DNA of 64,000 nucleotides from Corallococcus soli (lineage in GTDB: Bacteria > Myxococcota > Myxococcia > Myxococcales > Myxococcaceae): assembly GCF_014930455.1 (NCBI RefSeq), contig NZ_JAAIYO010000002.1:806001-870000 (forward strand), read 5' to 3'. Under the pieces are notes generated by a model. The model saw nothing but the letters and a program-made list of their open reading frames with translations. It was not told the DNA's origin and searched no databases. Both the position numbers and the translations under genes were made by a program. Every line of letters starts with the position of its first letter. Within the stretch, counting starts at the first letter, position 1. Positions 25,528 to 34,374 of the stretch are shown piece after piece.

Positions 25528-26379
25528 ATGGCGCACCTGGAGCTGAAGCCGAAGCGCGACGTGTCGAGCTTCCGCAAGCTCGCCATCGGCAGCTGGGCGA
25601 CCGCGTACGACCCCACCGTCTACGGCACCTTGACGGTGCGCATGGACGCGGCGCTGGCGTACCTGGACGCCTTCCACCAGCGCACCGGTGTCCGCCTCAC
25701 CCCCCTGCACCTGGTGCTCAAGGCCCTGGGCGAAGCGCTGCGCCGCTGCCCGGACGCCAACGCGCTGCTGCGCTTCCAGCGCATCTACCTGCGCCAGCAC
25801 GTCACCCTGTGCGCGCTGGTGCCGGACGGAGACCCGCGCCGGCCCGGCCTCACGCCCGCGCGCATCCAGGACGTGGACCGCAAGAGCGTGCACGCCGTCG
25901 CGCTGGAGCTGGAGGCCGCGGTGGCGCGGGCGCGGGAAGGGCGCGACGCCGGGCTGGAGCGGGGCAGGGGACTGCTCCAGCGCGTCCCGTCGCTGCTCCT
26001 CCACCGCTTCACGGGGCTGCTGTCGTTCCTGTCGTACACGCTGAACGTGGACCCCGGCTGGCTGGGGCTGCCAAGAGACCCGTTCGGCTCCGCGGTGGTC
26101 GTGGACGCGGGCACGCTGGGCCTGGACACCGCCTACCTGCCGCTCGCGCCGTTCACCCGCGTGCCCATCTTCCTCGCGCCCGGCGCGGTGCGGGAGGTGG
26201 CGGTGGTGGAGGACGGGAAGGTGGTGCCCGGCCGCGTGATGAGCCTCAACGCGTCCTTCGACCACCGCTTCATCGACGGCTACCACGCGGGCGTCATCGC
26301 CAACACGCTGCGCGAGCTGCTGGAGCACCCGGCCGACTTCTTCGACGCGCCGGCCGGGGCTCCTGAATCAACCCGTTAG
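25528..26379 (+). CDS. Free-standing 2-oxoacid dehydrogenase E2-type acyltransferase catalytic domain
   Basis: 283 residues from ATG 25528. The C-terminal motif SFDHRFIDGYHAG carries the catalytic His and Asp of the chloramphenicol acetyltransferase/E2 fold (HxxxDG), and VRLTPLHLVLKALGEALRR and GTLTVRMDAALAYLDAF fit the N-terminal part of that domain. Lipoyl and peripheral-subunit-binding domains, present in true E2 subunits, are absent, and no E1 or E3 gene is nearby. It is therefore either an acyltransferase of unknown substrate or a structural relative. Its stop overlaps the convergent htpX-like stop by four bases. Confidence 0.85.
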   Translation: MAHLELKPKRDVSSFRKLAIGSWATAYDPTVYGTLTVRMDAALAYLDAFHQRTGVRLTPLHLVLKALGEALRRCPDANALLRFQRIYLRQHVTLCALVPDGDPRRPGLTPARIQDVDRKSVHAVALELEAAVARAREGRDAGLERGRGLLQRVPSLLLHRFTGLLSFLSYTLNVDPGWLGLPRDPFGSAVVVDAGTLGLDTAYLPLAPFTRVPIFLAPGAVREVAVVEDGKVVPGRVMSLNASFDHRFIDGYHAGVIANTLRELLEHPADFFDAPAGAPESTR

Positions 26380-27347
26380 TACGCGTACTCCCAGCCGCCG
26401 CGCGCCCGGCCGCCAAGGCGTGCACTCATCGCGCGCAGCCGGCGCACGCGCTCCGGGATGGGCGGGTGCGTGCTGAACAGCGACATCACCCCGCCGTGGT
26501 GCAGCGGGTTCACGATGAACAGATGCGACGTGGCGGGGGCCCGATCATACGGAATGGCCTCCGCGGCGCGCTCCATCTTCAAGAGGGCGCTGGCCAGCGC
26601 GTCCGGATCCCCGCACAGCTCCGCGCCCGTGGCGTCCGCGCCGTACTCGCGCGAGCGGCTCACCGCCAACTGCAGCAGCGTGGCCGCGATGGGCGCCACC
26701 AGCAGCAGGCCCAGGTTGGACATGGCCCCGGCGATGCCGCCGCCCTCCTCGTCGTCGCCGCGGCTGAGCATGCTGCCGCCGAACCAGAAGAGCATCTGCG
26801 CCGCGTAGCTGATGACGCCCGCGAGCGTGGCCGCCACCGTGCCGATGAGCGTGTCCCGGTTGCGCACGTGGCCAATCTCATGCGCCAGCACGCCCTCCAA
26901 TTCGCGCCGGTCCAGGATGTCCACGATGCCCGCCGTCACCGCCACCGCCGCGTGGCTCGGGCTGCGGCCCGTGGCGAAGGCATTGGGCTGCTGCGTGGGC
27001 AGCAGGTACACCTTCGGCTTCGGCATGCCCGCGCGGGCGGACAGGCGCTCCACCATCTCATGCAGCCACGGCGCCTGCTCACGGGGCAGGGGCTGCGCGC
27101 CATGGATGGCCAGCGCGATGCGGTCGCTGAACCAGTAGGAGCCGAAGTTCATCACCACCGCGAAGAAGCCCGCCATCGCGAGCCCCTGCGCGCCGCCCAG
27201 GCGTTGGCCGATGACGAGCACCAGCGCCGTCAGCCCGGCGAGCAGGACGGTCGTCTTCAACGCATTGCCCAGCCGGTGCCACCCGCCGCCCTTGAGCGCC
27301 GGTGCGGCCGGTCCTCGGGATGTCATGTGGGGGTCACGCTGCGCCAT
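26376..27347 (-). CDS. htpX: HtpX-like membrane zinc protease (M48 family)
   Basis: 323 residues. The zinc motif HEIGH is in LEGVLAHEIGHVRNRDTLIG at about residue 165, and the third ligand Glu is in SRSREYGADATGAELCGDP (about 245). Two N-terminal transmembrane helices (TVLLAGLTALVLVIG and LAMAGFFAVVMNFGSYWF) and two later ones (LIGTVAATLAGVISYAAQMLFW and LGLLLVAPIAATLLQLAV) match the HtpX topology. It would degrade damaged membrane proteins in the inner membrane. The ATG at 27347 has GGA nine bases upstream; an alternative ATG is at 27326. It is about 30 residues longer than the E. coli protein owing to a polar N-terminus. Confidence 0.92.
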   Translation of the reverse strand: MAQRDPHMTSRGPAAPALKGGGWHRLGNALKTTVLLAGLTALVLVIGQRLGGAQGLAMAGFFAVVMNFGSYWFSDRIALAIHGAQPLPREQAPWLHEMVERLSARAGMPKPKVYLLPTQQPNAFATGRSPSHAAVAVTAGIVDILDRRELEGVLAHEIGHVRNRDTLIGTVAATLAGVISYAAQMLFWFGGSMLSRGDDEEGGGIAGAMSNLGLLLVAPIAATLLQLAVSRSREYGADATGAELCGDPDALASALLKMERAAEAIPYDRAPATSHLFIVNPLHHGGVMSLFSTHPPIPERVRRLRAMSARLGGRARGGWEYAY

Positions 27348-27486
27348 GGTCCTCGTTCCGTGCCTTTCGTCCCGTCCCGAAGAGGGGGACCCACGAAACG
27401 TAAGCAGGCGCGGGGGGCCGTCAATGAAGGCGTCCCCGCGTCAACCCGGCGGCTTCCCGCTTCAGCGAGCGGATTTCCTCATTTCC

Positions 27487-27906
27487 TCAAAGGTAGAAAC
27501 GATCCGTCACGCCCGCCGTACGCTGGAGGATGGCGCTCCAGCCCAGCCACACGTCGATGCCGCTGTCGCCCGCCCTGGGCTCGCCCCCCAGGGCACCGAG
27601 CGAGCCCGTGCAGCCCGCCACCGTGCAGAGCCCCGCCTCCCGGATGTGCTCCAGCAGGGCGCGCAGGGTGGGCATGCGGCGGGATTCGAAGCGGTCGGAG
27701 ACGTCGTCGCGGCCGGTGAAGTCGGGCTCGTCCAGACGGTCCAGCAGGAAACGCTCCAGGGCCCACCAGAACAGGTACACCTCCGCGCGCCGCCCGGAGG
27801 CCACCGCCGCCGCCGCGATGGACAGGCCCTGGTGCACCCGGTCGTATTCGCCACTGTGCAGGAAGACGACGACCCTGGTGTCCGGCGCGCTCACGCACGG
27901 GCTCAT
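27487..27906 (-). CDS. DsrE-like small protein
   Basis: 139 residues from ATG 27906; the frame extends upstream to 28023 with an unlikely Gly-rich leader. RVVVFLHSGEYDRVHQGLSIAAAAVASGRRAEVYLFWWAL is the nucleotide-fold start seen in DsrE/DsrF/YchN-type proteins (split here: beta strand, loop, helix, strand). The later LRALLEHIREAGLCTVAGCTGSLGALGG has two Cys in the position where sulfur-relay members carry theirs. A role in sulfur transfer or simply a small cytosolic binding protein is possible. It is divergent from the mevalonate operon. Confidence 0.65.
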   Translation of the reverse strand: MSPCVSAPDTRVVVFLHSGEYDRVHQGLSIAAAAVASGRRAEVYLFWWALERFLLDRLDEPDFTGRDDVSDRFESRRMPTLRALLEHIREAGLCTVAGCTGSLGALGGEPRAGDSGIDVWLGWSAILQRTAGVTDRFYL

Positions 27907-27966
27907 ACCGTCCAGAAGCCGCGCCGTCCATCCACCCGCGAGCGACGACCGCCCGGGCCCTTTGTC

Positions 27967-27996
27967 TTGCACCCCGGCCCCGCCACTTGCTAGGAA
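27967..27996 (+). promoter_or_regulatory. Possible promoter of the mevalonate operon
   Basis: TTGCAC (27967-27972) and TAGGAA (27991-27996) with an 18-base spacer. It predicts transcription from about 28003, 20 bases before the chosen fni start. The -10 is weak. Confidence 0.3.
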
Positions 27997-28022
27997 TCCC
28001 ACGGAATTACACGTTTTTTGCA

Positions 28023-29108
28023 ATGACAGAGCGGGCGGCTTTCCGGGACATGGGCGACGAGACGACAGCCAGGCGCAAGGATGCCCACCTCGACCTGTGC
28101 GCGACCGGCGACGTGGAGCCCGCGCAGAACTCGACCCTGCTGGAGCACGTCCACCTCATCCACTGCGCCATGCCGGAGATGGCGGCGGACGAGGTCGACC
28201 TGTCCACGCCCTTCATGGGCAAGGCGCTGCGAGCCCCCCTCCTCGTCACCGGCATGACGGGCGGCACGGAGCGCGCGGGCGTCGTGAACCGCGACCTGGC
28301 GCTGCTCGCGGAGCGGCACGGGCTGGCCTTTGGCGTGGGCAGCCAGCGCGCGATGGCGGAGGACACCTCGCGCACGGCCTCGTACGCGGTGCGCGACGTG
28401 GCGCCCACGGTGGCGCTGGTGGGCAACATCGGGCTGTACCAGGCGGTGGGCCTGGGCGTGGACGGCGTGCGGCGGCTGGCGGACGCCATCGGCGCGGACG
28501 GCATGGCGCTGCACCTCAACGCGGGCCAGGAGCTGACGCAGCCCGAGGGCGACCGGGACTTCCGGGGCGGCTACCAGGTGGTGGAGGCGCTGGCGCGGGC
28601 CTTCGGCGACCGGCTGCTGGTGAAGGAGACCGGGTGCGGCATCGGCCCGGACGTGGCGCGGCGGCTCGTGGAGCTGGGCGTGCGCAACGTGGACGTCTCC
28701 GGGCTGGGCGGCACGTCGTGGGTGCGTGTGGAGCAGCTTCGCGCGCACGGCTCCCAGGCGCAGGTGGGCGCGGAGTTCAGCGGCTGGGGCATCCCCACCG
28801 CGGCGGCCATCGCCAGCGTGCGCAAGGCGGTGGGCCCCCAGGCGCGGCTCGTCGCCAGCGGCGGGGTGCGGGGCGGGCTGGAGTGCGCGAAGGTGCTCGC
28901 GCTGGGCGCGGACCTGGCGGGCATGGCGCTGCCGCTGTTCCGGGCCCAGCAGCAGGGCGGGCTCGCGGGCGCGGAAGACGCGCTGAAGGTCATCCTGACG
29001 GCCCTGCGGCAGGCGCTGGTGCTGACGGGAAGCCGGAACGTCGCGGAGCTGCGGCAGCGGCCGCGCGTGGTGTCCGGAGCTTTGAAGGATTGGTTGGCGG
29101 CCCTGTGA
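28023..29108 (+). CDS. fni: Isopentenyl-diphosphate delta-isomerase, type II (FMN-dependent)
   Basis: Interconverts IPP and DMAPP. 361 residues from ATG 28023; a second ATG at 28050 is equally possible and an upstream TTG (27987) unlikely. The N-terminus TTARRKDAHLDLC is the type II signature, followed by PLLVTGMTGG (flavin contact), GSQRAM, NIGLYQAVG, HLNAGQELTQPEGDRDF (with the conserved QE), LLVKETGCG and SGLGGTSWVRVE. It opens an operon that continues with HMG-CoA reductase 33 bases later, and it supplies isoprenoid precursors together with the four following genes. Confidence 0.96.
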   Translation: MTERAAFRDMGDETTARRKDAHLDLCATGDVEPAQNSTLLEHVHLIHCAMPEMAADEVDLSTPFMGKALRAPLLVTGMTGGTERAGVVNRDLALLAERHGLAFGVGSQRAMAEDTSRTASYAVRDVAPTVALVGNIGLYQAVGLGVDGVRRLADAIGADGMALHLNAGQELTQPEGDRDFRGGYQVVEALARAFGDRLLVKETGCGIGPDVARRLVELGVRNVDVSGLGGTSWVRVEQLRAHGSQAQVGAEFSGWGIPTAAAIASVRKAVGPQARLVASGGVRGGLECAKVLALGADLAGMALPLFRAQQQGGLAGAEDALKVILTALRQALVLTGSRNVAELRQRPRVVSGALKDWLAAL

Positions 29109-29141
29109 TGCACGGTGGCTCCCAGGTTGGGAAGGAACAAC

Positions 29142-30473
29142 ATGTCTGACACCGTGACGTCGCGGCTTTCCGGATTCCACAAGCTGCCCATGGAGGAGCG
29201 ACTCGCTCAGATCGGGCGCATGTTCCGGCTGTCGGACGAGGAGCTGGGCCAGCTCCGCGGCGTGGGCACCCTGGAGCCCGTCCTGGCCAACCAGATGATC
29301 GAGAACGCGGTGGGCACCTTCTCCCTGCCGCTGGGGCTGGGGCTCAACCTCAACGTCAACGGGCGCGACTACATCGTGCCCATGGCGGTGGAGGAGCCCT
29401 CCGTCGTGGCGGCGGTGTCGTTCGCGTCGAAGATCGTCCGCGAGTCGGGCGGCTTCGTCGCGGAGGCCGACGAGTCGATGATGATCGGCCAGGTGCAGGT
29501 GTCGAACTACGGCGACCCCACCCTGGCCTCCGAGCGCATCCTGGACGCGAAGGAGCAGATCCTCGCCCTGGCGAACAGCTTCCACCCGGCGATGGTCGCC
29601 CGGGGCGGCGGCGCCCGGGACGTGGAGGTGCGCCTGCTGCCCGCGCCGGAGGGCCCGCGTGGCGAGCCGCTGCTCATCGTCCACATCCTCATCGACACGC
29701 AGGAGGCGATGGGCGCGAACCTCATCAACACCGTCGCCGAGGGCGTGGCGCCGCTGATTGAACAGGTGACGGGCGGCCGGGTGTACCTGCGCATCCTGTC
29801 GAACCTGTCGGACAAGCGGCTGGCGCGCGCCACCTGCCGCATCCCGCTGCCGCTGCTGGCGGACTTCGACCTGCCGGGAGAGACGATCGCGGAGGGCATC
29901 GCCCAGGCGAGCCGCTTCGCGGAGGCGGACCCGTACCGCGCCGCCACGCACAACAAGGGCGTGATGAACGGCATCGACGCGGTGGCCATCGCCACCGGCC
30001 AGGACTGGCGCTCCATCGAAGCGGGCGCGCACGCGTTCGCCTGCCGCGGGGGCCAGTACCGGCCGCTGTCCACCTGGTACCTGGAGGAGGGGCACCTGGT
30101 GGGCCGCATCGAGCTGCCGCTCGCGCTGGGCACGGTGGGCGGTCCCATCAAGGTGCACCCGGGCGTGCAGGTGGCGCTCAAGCTGCTGCGCGTGTCGGGC
30201 GTGCGCGAGCTGTCCATGGTGTTCGCGGCGGTGGGGCTGGCGCAGAACTTCGCGGCGCTCCGGGCCCTGGGCTCGGTGGGCATCCAGAAGGGCCACATGG
30301 CCATGCACGCCCGCTGCGTCGCGGTGACGGCGGGCGCACGCGGCGGTGACGTGGAGAAGGTCGCCAACCTCCTGGTGAAGGCCGGGCACGTGAAGGTGGA
30401 GAAGGCGAAGGAGATCCTCGCCAGCCTGATCCTCGAAACGCCCGGCGTCGCGGCCACCGTCACCAACGGCTGA
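29142..30473 (+). CDS. Hydroxymethylglutaryl-CoA reductase, class II type
   Basis: Reduces HMG-CoA to mevalonate. 443 residues from ATG 29142, with GGAAGGA upstream. Class II features are ENAVGTFSLPLGLGLNLNVNG, the catalytic Glu in AVEEPSVVAAVSF, EAMGANLINTVAEGVAP, the catalytic Lys in THNKGVMNGIDAVAIATGQDWR, SIEAGAHAFA, GTVGGP and the catalytic His in QKGHMAMHAR near the C-terminus. It has no membrane anchor, as expected for bacterial enzymes. It is second in the mevalonate operon. Class II enzymes can be biosynthetic or degradative; the flanking kinases and decarboxylase make it biosynthetic here. Confidence 0.96.
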   Translation: MSDTVTSRLSGFHKLPMEERLAQIGRMFRLSDEELGQLRGVGTLEPVLANQMIENAVGTFSLPLGLGLNLNVNGRDYIVPMAVEEPSVVAAVSFASKIVRESGGFVAEADESMMIGQVQVSNYGDPTLASERILDAKEQILALANSFHPAMVARGGGARDVEVRLLPAPEGPRGEPLLIVHILIDTQEAMGANLINTVAEGVAPLIEQVTGGRVYLRILSNLSDKRLARATCRIPLPLLADFDLPGETIAEGIAQASRFAEADPYRAATHNKGVMNGIDAVAIATGQDWRSIEAGAHAFACRGGQYRPLSTWYLEEGHLVGRIELPLALGTVGGPIKVHPGVQVALKLLRVSGVRELSMVFAAVGLAQNFAALRALGSVGIQKGHMAMHARCVAVTAGARGGDVEKVANLLVKAGHVKVEKAKEILASLILETPGVAATVTNG

Positions 30474-30562
30474 TTGCTCCCCCGCGCTCCAGCGCGGAGA
30501 CCCTGGCGGGGCGGCGCGCTTGTAGAGTGCCCGCCCCCCTTCCTTGTCCGGTGCCCGGTCTC

Positions 30563-31513
30563 ATGACTCCCGCTACGAACCCCCTGGTCGCCTTCGGTGC
30601 CGGCAAGGTCATCCTGCTGGGCGAGCACAGCGTGGTGTATGGCTACCCCGCGCTCGCGGGCCCCCTGAGCTTCGGCGTGACGGCGCGGGGCGTGCCCGCG
30701 CGCTCCTGCCAGTTGGACGTGCCGGCGACGGCGGACGCCGCGCAGAAGCGCCTCATGCGCAAGGCGTTCAGCCGGGCGGCCCGTCTGGTGGGCGAGCCGA
30801 AGGTGAAGGTGACGCTGGAGCCCCAATTGCCGCTGTCCGCGGGGCTGGGCAGCTCCGCGGCGCTGGCGGTGGCCCTGTCGCGCGTGCTGCTCCAGGCGGC
30901 GGGGCGGGCCCCGTCGCCCAAGGAGACGGCCCGGCTGGCGTGGGAGATGGAGCAGGAGTTCCACGGCACGCCGTCGGGCGTGGACCACACCACCAGCGCG
31001 GAGGAGAAGCTCATCCTCTACCGCCGGGTGCAGGGGCCCGCGGGCGTCGTCGGCCGGGCGCGCGAGGTGAAGAGTCCGCGCGCGCTGTCGGTGGTGGTGG
31101 CGCTGGCCGGAGCGCGCAGTCCCACGAAGGTGACGGTGGGCGCGCTGCGCGAGCGGCAGGCGCGGTGGCCGGAGCGCTACCGCCGGCTGTTCGCGCAGGT
31201 GGGGAGGCTCGTCACGGAGGCGTCGAAGGCGGTGGAGGCCGGCGACCTGGAGGGCCTGGGGGACGCGATGAACGTCAACCAGGGCCTGCTGGGCGCGCTG
31301 GGCCTGTCGTCTCCGGCGCTGGAGGACATGGTGTACCGGCTGCGCGGCATGGGCGCGCTGGGCGCCAAATTCACCGGGGCAGGGGGGGACGGCGGCGCCG
31401 TCATCGGCCTCTTCCTCGAACCCGGGCCCGTGGTCGCGAAGCTGACGCGCGACGGCGTGCGCTGCTTCGCCAGCCAGCTGGCGGGACCGCGGCCCCACGG
31501 AGACCGTTCATGA
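30563..31513 (+). CDS. Mevalonate kinase
   Basis: GHMP-family kinase, 316 residues, ATG 30563. The N-terminal motif GAGKVILLGEHSVVYGYPAL is characteristic of mevalonate kinase. The ATP-binding loop is LPLSAGLGSSAALAVALSR, the middle has EFHGTPSGVDHTTS (catalytic Asp region), and the C-terminal motif is AKFTGAGGDGGAVIGLF. It phosphorylates mevalonate at C5. It follows HMG-CoA reductase by 89 bases and its stop overlaps the next start by four bases (ATGA). Confidence 0.95.
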   Translation: MTPATNPLVAFGAGKVILLGEHSVVYGYPALAGPLSFGVTARGVPARSCQLDVPATADAAQKRLMRKAFSRAARLVGEPKVKVTLEPQLPLSAGLGSSAALAVALSRVLLQAAGRAPSPKETARLAWEMEQEFHGTPSGVDHTTSAEEKLILYRRVQGPAGVVGRAREVKSPRALSVVVALAGARSPTKVTVGALRERQARWPERYRRLFAQVGRLVTEASKAVEAGDLEGLGDAMNVNQGLLGALGLSSPALEDMVYRLRGMGALGAKFTGAGGDGGAVIGLFLEPGPVVAKLTRDGVRCFASQLAGPRPHGDRS

Positions 31514-32496
31514 AAGCAACCGTCCGGGCGCATCCCAACATCGCCCTCGTGAAGTACTGGGGCAAGCGCGACGAGGCGCTCATCCTCCCGCACCAGTCCA
31601 GCCTGTCGCTCACGCTGGCGCCCATCCACGTGACGACCACGGTGGAGTTCGGCGCCGCGTCCGACCAGGTGGAGCTGCACGGCCACGCGGCGAAGAGCAG
31701 CGAGCGCGACCGCGTGCTGCGCCTGCTGGACGCCGTGCGCGTGCAGGCGGGCCGCGACCTGGGCCCCGCGAAGGTGGTGTCGCGCGGCGACTTCCCCATG
31801 GCGGCGGGCCTGGCCAGCAGCGCGGCGGGCTTCGCGGCGCTGGCGGTGGCGGGGCGCGCGGCGGCGGGGCTCCCCTCCGACACGCGCGCCTCCAGCGTGC
31901 TCGCGCGGCGGGGCAGCGGCTCCGCGTGCCGCAGCGTGCAGGGCGGCTTCTGCGAGTGGATGCGCGGCGAGCGCGCGGACGGCGAGGACAGCTACGCCGT
32001 GCAGCGCTTCGACGCGGGGCACTGGTCGGACCTGCGCATGGTGGTGGCCATCGTCGACCGCGGCGAGAAGGAAGTGAAGTCGCGCGACGGCATGAAGGGC
32101 GCGGTGGAGACGAGCCCCTACTACGCGGCGTGGGTGAAGGACGCGGAGGCGGAGGTCCCCCGCGCCCGTGAGCTCATCGCGAAGAAGGACCTGCAGGCGC
32201 TGGGCGAACTGTGCGAGCGCAACGCGTGGCGCATGCACAGCACGTCGCTCGCGGCCGACCCGCCGCTCTGCTACCTGAGCCCGGCCACGCTGGGCCTCAT
32301 CCTGAACCTGCGCGAGCAGCGCAAGAAGGGCGTGCCGGTGTGGTTCACGCTCGACGCCGGGCCCAACCCGGTGCTGCTGACGGACGCGGCGCACGAGGTG
32401 GCGGCGGAGGCCATGGCCCGCGCGTGCGGCGCGCTGGACGTGGTGCGCTGCGTGCCCGGTGGGGACGCGGCGCTGCTGACGGAGCACCTGTTCTGA
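31510..32496 (+). CDS. mvaD: Diphosphomevalonate decarboxylase
   Basis: 328 residues from ATG 31510, coupled to mevalonate kinase by a 4-base overlap. The signature HPNIALVKYWGKRDEALILP at the N-terminus is diagnostic for this GHMP decarboxylase. GDFPMAAGLASSAAGFAALA is the phosphate-binding loop; RRGSGSACRSVQGGFCEW contains the conserved SGSACRS, and WFTLDAGPNPVLL the catalytic Asp. It converts mevalonate 5-diphosphate to isopentenyl diphosphate. It precedes phosphomevalonate kinase with a TGATG overlap. Confidence 0.97.
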   Translation: MKATVRAHPNIALVKYWGKRDEALILPHQSSLSLTLAPIHVTTTVEFGAASDQVELHGHAAKSSERDRVLRLLDAVRVQAGRDLGPAKVVSRGDFPMAAGLASSAAGFAALAVAGRAAAGLPSDTRASSVLARRGSGSACRSVQGGFCEWMRGERADGEDSYAVQRFDAGHWSDLRMVVAIVDRGEKEVKSRDGMKGAVETSPYYAAWVKDAEAEVPRARELIAKKDLQALGELCERNAWRMHSTSLAADPPLCYLSPATLGLILNLREQRKKGVPVWFTLDAGPNPVLLTDAAHEVAAEAMARACGALDVVRCVPGGDAALLTEHLF

Positions 32497-33575
32497 TGGA
32501 GCGCGCCCTCTCCGCGCCCGGCAAGCTGTTCGTCTCCGGCGAATACGCCGTGCTGTGGGGCGGCGTGTCGCGCGTGGCCGCGGTGGCGCCCCGCACGGCC
32601 GCCTACGTGCGCAGGCGGCAGGACTCGCGGGTGCACGTCTGCCTGGAGGAGGGGACGCTCCAGGGCCTCACCACGCCCCGGGGCGTGAAGTGGGAGCGCG
32701 ACGTGCCGGCGGGGTTCTCGTTCGTGGCGCGCACGCTGGACGAAGCCCTGCGCGCGCATGGAAGGCCCAGCGTGGGGTTCGACGTCGCGGTGGCGCCGGG
32801 CGCGCTGGGCCCGGGCGGCCACAAGCTGGGCATTGGCGGCAGCGCCTCCGCGACGGTGCTCGCGGCGGAGGCCGCCCGCTTCATCCTGGAAGAGAAGTTC
32901 GACGTGCTGAAGCTCGCGCTCGTCGCGCACACGCTGGGGCAGGGCGGCAAGGGCAGCGGCGGCGACGTGGCCTCCAGCTTCGCGGGCGGCCTGTCCCGCT
33001 ACCGGCGCTACGACGTGGGCGCGCTGACGGAGGCCGCCAACACCGGCCGCTTCCACGCGGCGCTCGCGGAGTCGCCCCCGGTGGACCTGTGGCGCATGCC
33101 CGCGCCCCGCGTGGCCATGCTCTACGCCTTCACCGGGGAGAGCGCGTCCACGAAGCTGCTCATCGCCCAGGTGGAGGCGAAGCTCGCGGAGGCCGGGCGC
33201 CAGTCGTTCGTGGAGCGCTCGGACGCGCTGGGCCACGCCATTGAGAATGGCCTGGGCGGCGGTGACTTCCGCGCCTTCACGGAAGCGGTGAAGGCGCAGC
33301 ACGCGCTGCTGCTGGAACTGGGCCCGCTGGAGACGGAGGGCATGCGCCGGGTGCTGGCCATCGCCGCGTCCTACGGCTGCGCGGGCAAGCTGTCCGGCGC
33401 GGGCGGCGGGGACGGGTGCATCCTCTTCGCCCCGGACGCGCAGGCGCGCGAGGAGCTGCGCCAGGGCCTGGAGTCGCGCGGCTTCCTCACGCTGACGCTG
33501 GACGTGGAGCCCGGCGTGCGCGGTGAGGCGCAGGCGGACCCGCAGCTTCGCGGCTGGGTGGACGCAATTAGCTAG
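32496..33575 (+). CDS. Phosphomevalonate kinase; 3' end replaced by an inserted island
   Basis: GHMP kinase, 359 residues from ATG 32496, overlapping the mvaD stop by one base. SAPGKLFVSGEYAVLWGG is the N-terminal motif; GGHKLGIGGSASATVLAAEA the ATP loop; GQGGKGSGGDVASSFAGG the substrate region; GAGGGDGCILFAP the C-terminal GHMP motif. It is the last enzyme gene of the operon and appears complete. The final 55 or so codons (from 33405) recur as a second diverged copy at 37016-37206, beyond a foreign-looking island. The present C-terminus reads GWVDAIS instead of the displaced GWVDALV. The island seems to have brought its own gene tail and so kept the enzyme intact. Confidence 0.94.
   Translation: MERALSAPGKLFVSGEYAVLWGGVSRVAAVAPRTAAYVRRRQDSRVHVCLEEGTLQGLTTPRGVKWERDVPAGFSFVARTLDEALRAHGRPSVGFDVAVAPGALGPGGHKLGIGGSASATVLAAEAARFILEEKFDVLKLALVAHTLGQGGKGSGGDVASSFAGGLSRYRRYDVGALTEAANTGRFHAALAESPPVDLWRMPAPRVAMLYAFTGESASTKLLIAQVEAKLAEAGRQSFVERSDALGHAIENGLGGGDFRAFTEAVKAQHALLLELGPLETEGMRRVLAIAASYGCAGKLSGAGGGDGCILFAPDAQAREELRQGLESRGFLTLTLDVEPGVRGEAQADPQLRGWVDAIS
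33405..33565 (+). repeat. Left direct repeat bounding the island (attL-like)
   Basis: 161 bp of the 3' end of the phosphomevalonate kinase gene. Bases 33405-33440 match 37016-37051 exactly and 33451-33539 match the second copy exactly. A few bases around codons DAQA/DASA and two single bases (C/T and A/G) near the end differ. Identity stops at GTGGACGC, just before the stop codon. Confidence 0.85.
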
Positions 33576-33660
33576 TTGCTGGCTGCTTCTGTACAGCATT
33601 GGTCGCGAATCCAGCCCTTTGGAGTTACGTGGCATCCTGCCTAAAGGCGGAGTTTAAAGA

Positions 33661-34371
33661 TTAAATGCCTGCGTAAGACTTGGCGCGAGTTCCGGCGGCC
33701 AATGCCTTTTGTAAACTATCCCGCAGTATAGGAAGCGCCCTTGACACAGCGTCGCTGTCGACTCGAGCGCCTGTTCGAGATAACTCACATTGTATGGTGG
33801 ACCCGCTTGTCTTGAATGAGATTTGCATTCTCCTGGGTTGACCGCCCTTTGTGCCATAGAAGTCCTTCGCAACCCGTCTAACGTCCTCGGAACCCTCGAT
33901 CAAAAGGCTCGCCGATATGCTGCCTGAGAGCGGTATGTCCCCGATTTCCAATTGAGTTATGGATATTGAGCCGACGATGGATTCAAGAGCTCCGAGCCAG
34001 CTTGATATGTTTGCTGATATTGGAGTGATGGATGTTGAGTGGTTGAAGCAACGAGAGAGAGAGGAAAAAAATGTCTTGGAGGAGCGGGGTGCATTCCTGA
34101 TTTCGATGGATGGGGAGTCTGGCCATATTGAGAAGTCGACATTCTGGAAGTCGACTCGCGCCAAGCTCAACACCTCGCCCGTAGGGATTCTGATCTCCTC
34201 GGTGAACTCGATCTTCTCAATGAAGCTGCCAATGATGTGGCTTGAACGGACTTCGTGTAGTTGAAAGCCAAGAGTTGTGTTGGTTGAGTACTTTTCTTGG
34301 TTCAACCGGTCGGCAAGTTGACGGAGGTTTCTGGGAATCGGCTCAAGGATGAACCAGCGAAAACGTTCCAT
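33661..34371 (-). CDS. Island gene 3: unknown protein, 236 residues
   Basis: ATG 34371 has GAGGA seven bases upstream, inside the end of the preceding gene; the two genes are separated by three bases. The protein starts MERFRWFILEPIPRNLRQLADRLNQ and has no signal peptide or membrane segment. The middle is probably beta-rich (VDFQNVDFSIW, SISITQLEIGDIPLSGSISASLLIEG), followed by a short basic region (GTKGGQPRRMQISFKTSG) and a C-terminal helix (ALPILRDSLQKALAAGTRAK). I recognise no family. It is the last gene of the three-gene cassette and reads towards the end of the phosphomevalonate kinase gene. Codon use is much less GC-biased than that of resident genes. Confidence 0.75.
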   Translation of the reverse strand: MERFRWFILEPIPRNLRQLADRLNQEKYSTNTTLGFQLHEVRSSHIIGSFIEKIEFTEEIRIPTGEVLSLARVDFQNVDFSIWPDSPSIEIRNAPRSSKTFFSSLSRCFNHSTSITPISANISSWLGALESIVGSISITQLEIGDIPLSGSISASLLIEGSEDVRRVAKDFYGTKGGQPRRMQISFKTSGSTIQCELSRTGARVDSDAVSRALPILRDSLQKALAAGTRAKSYAGI

Positions 34372-34374
34372 TGC

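Noticed and set aside
33959..34264. Plus-strand frame of 101 codons within the island
   Set aside because: Fully antisense to island gene 3, which has a ribosome-binding site and operon spacing.
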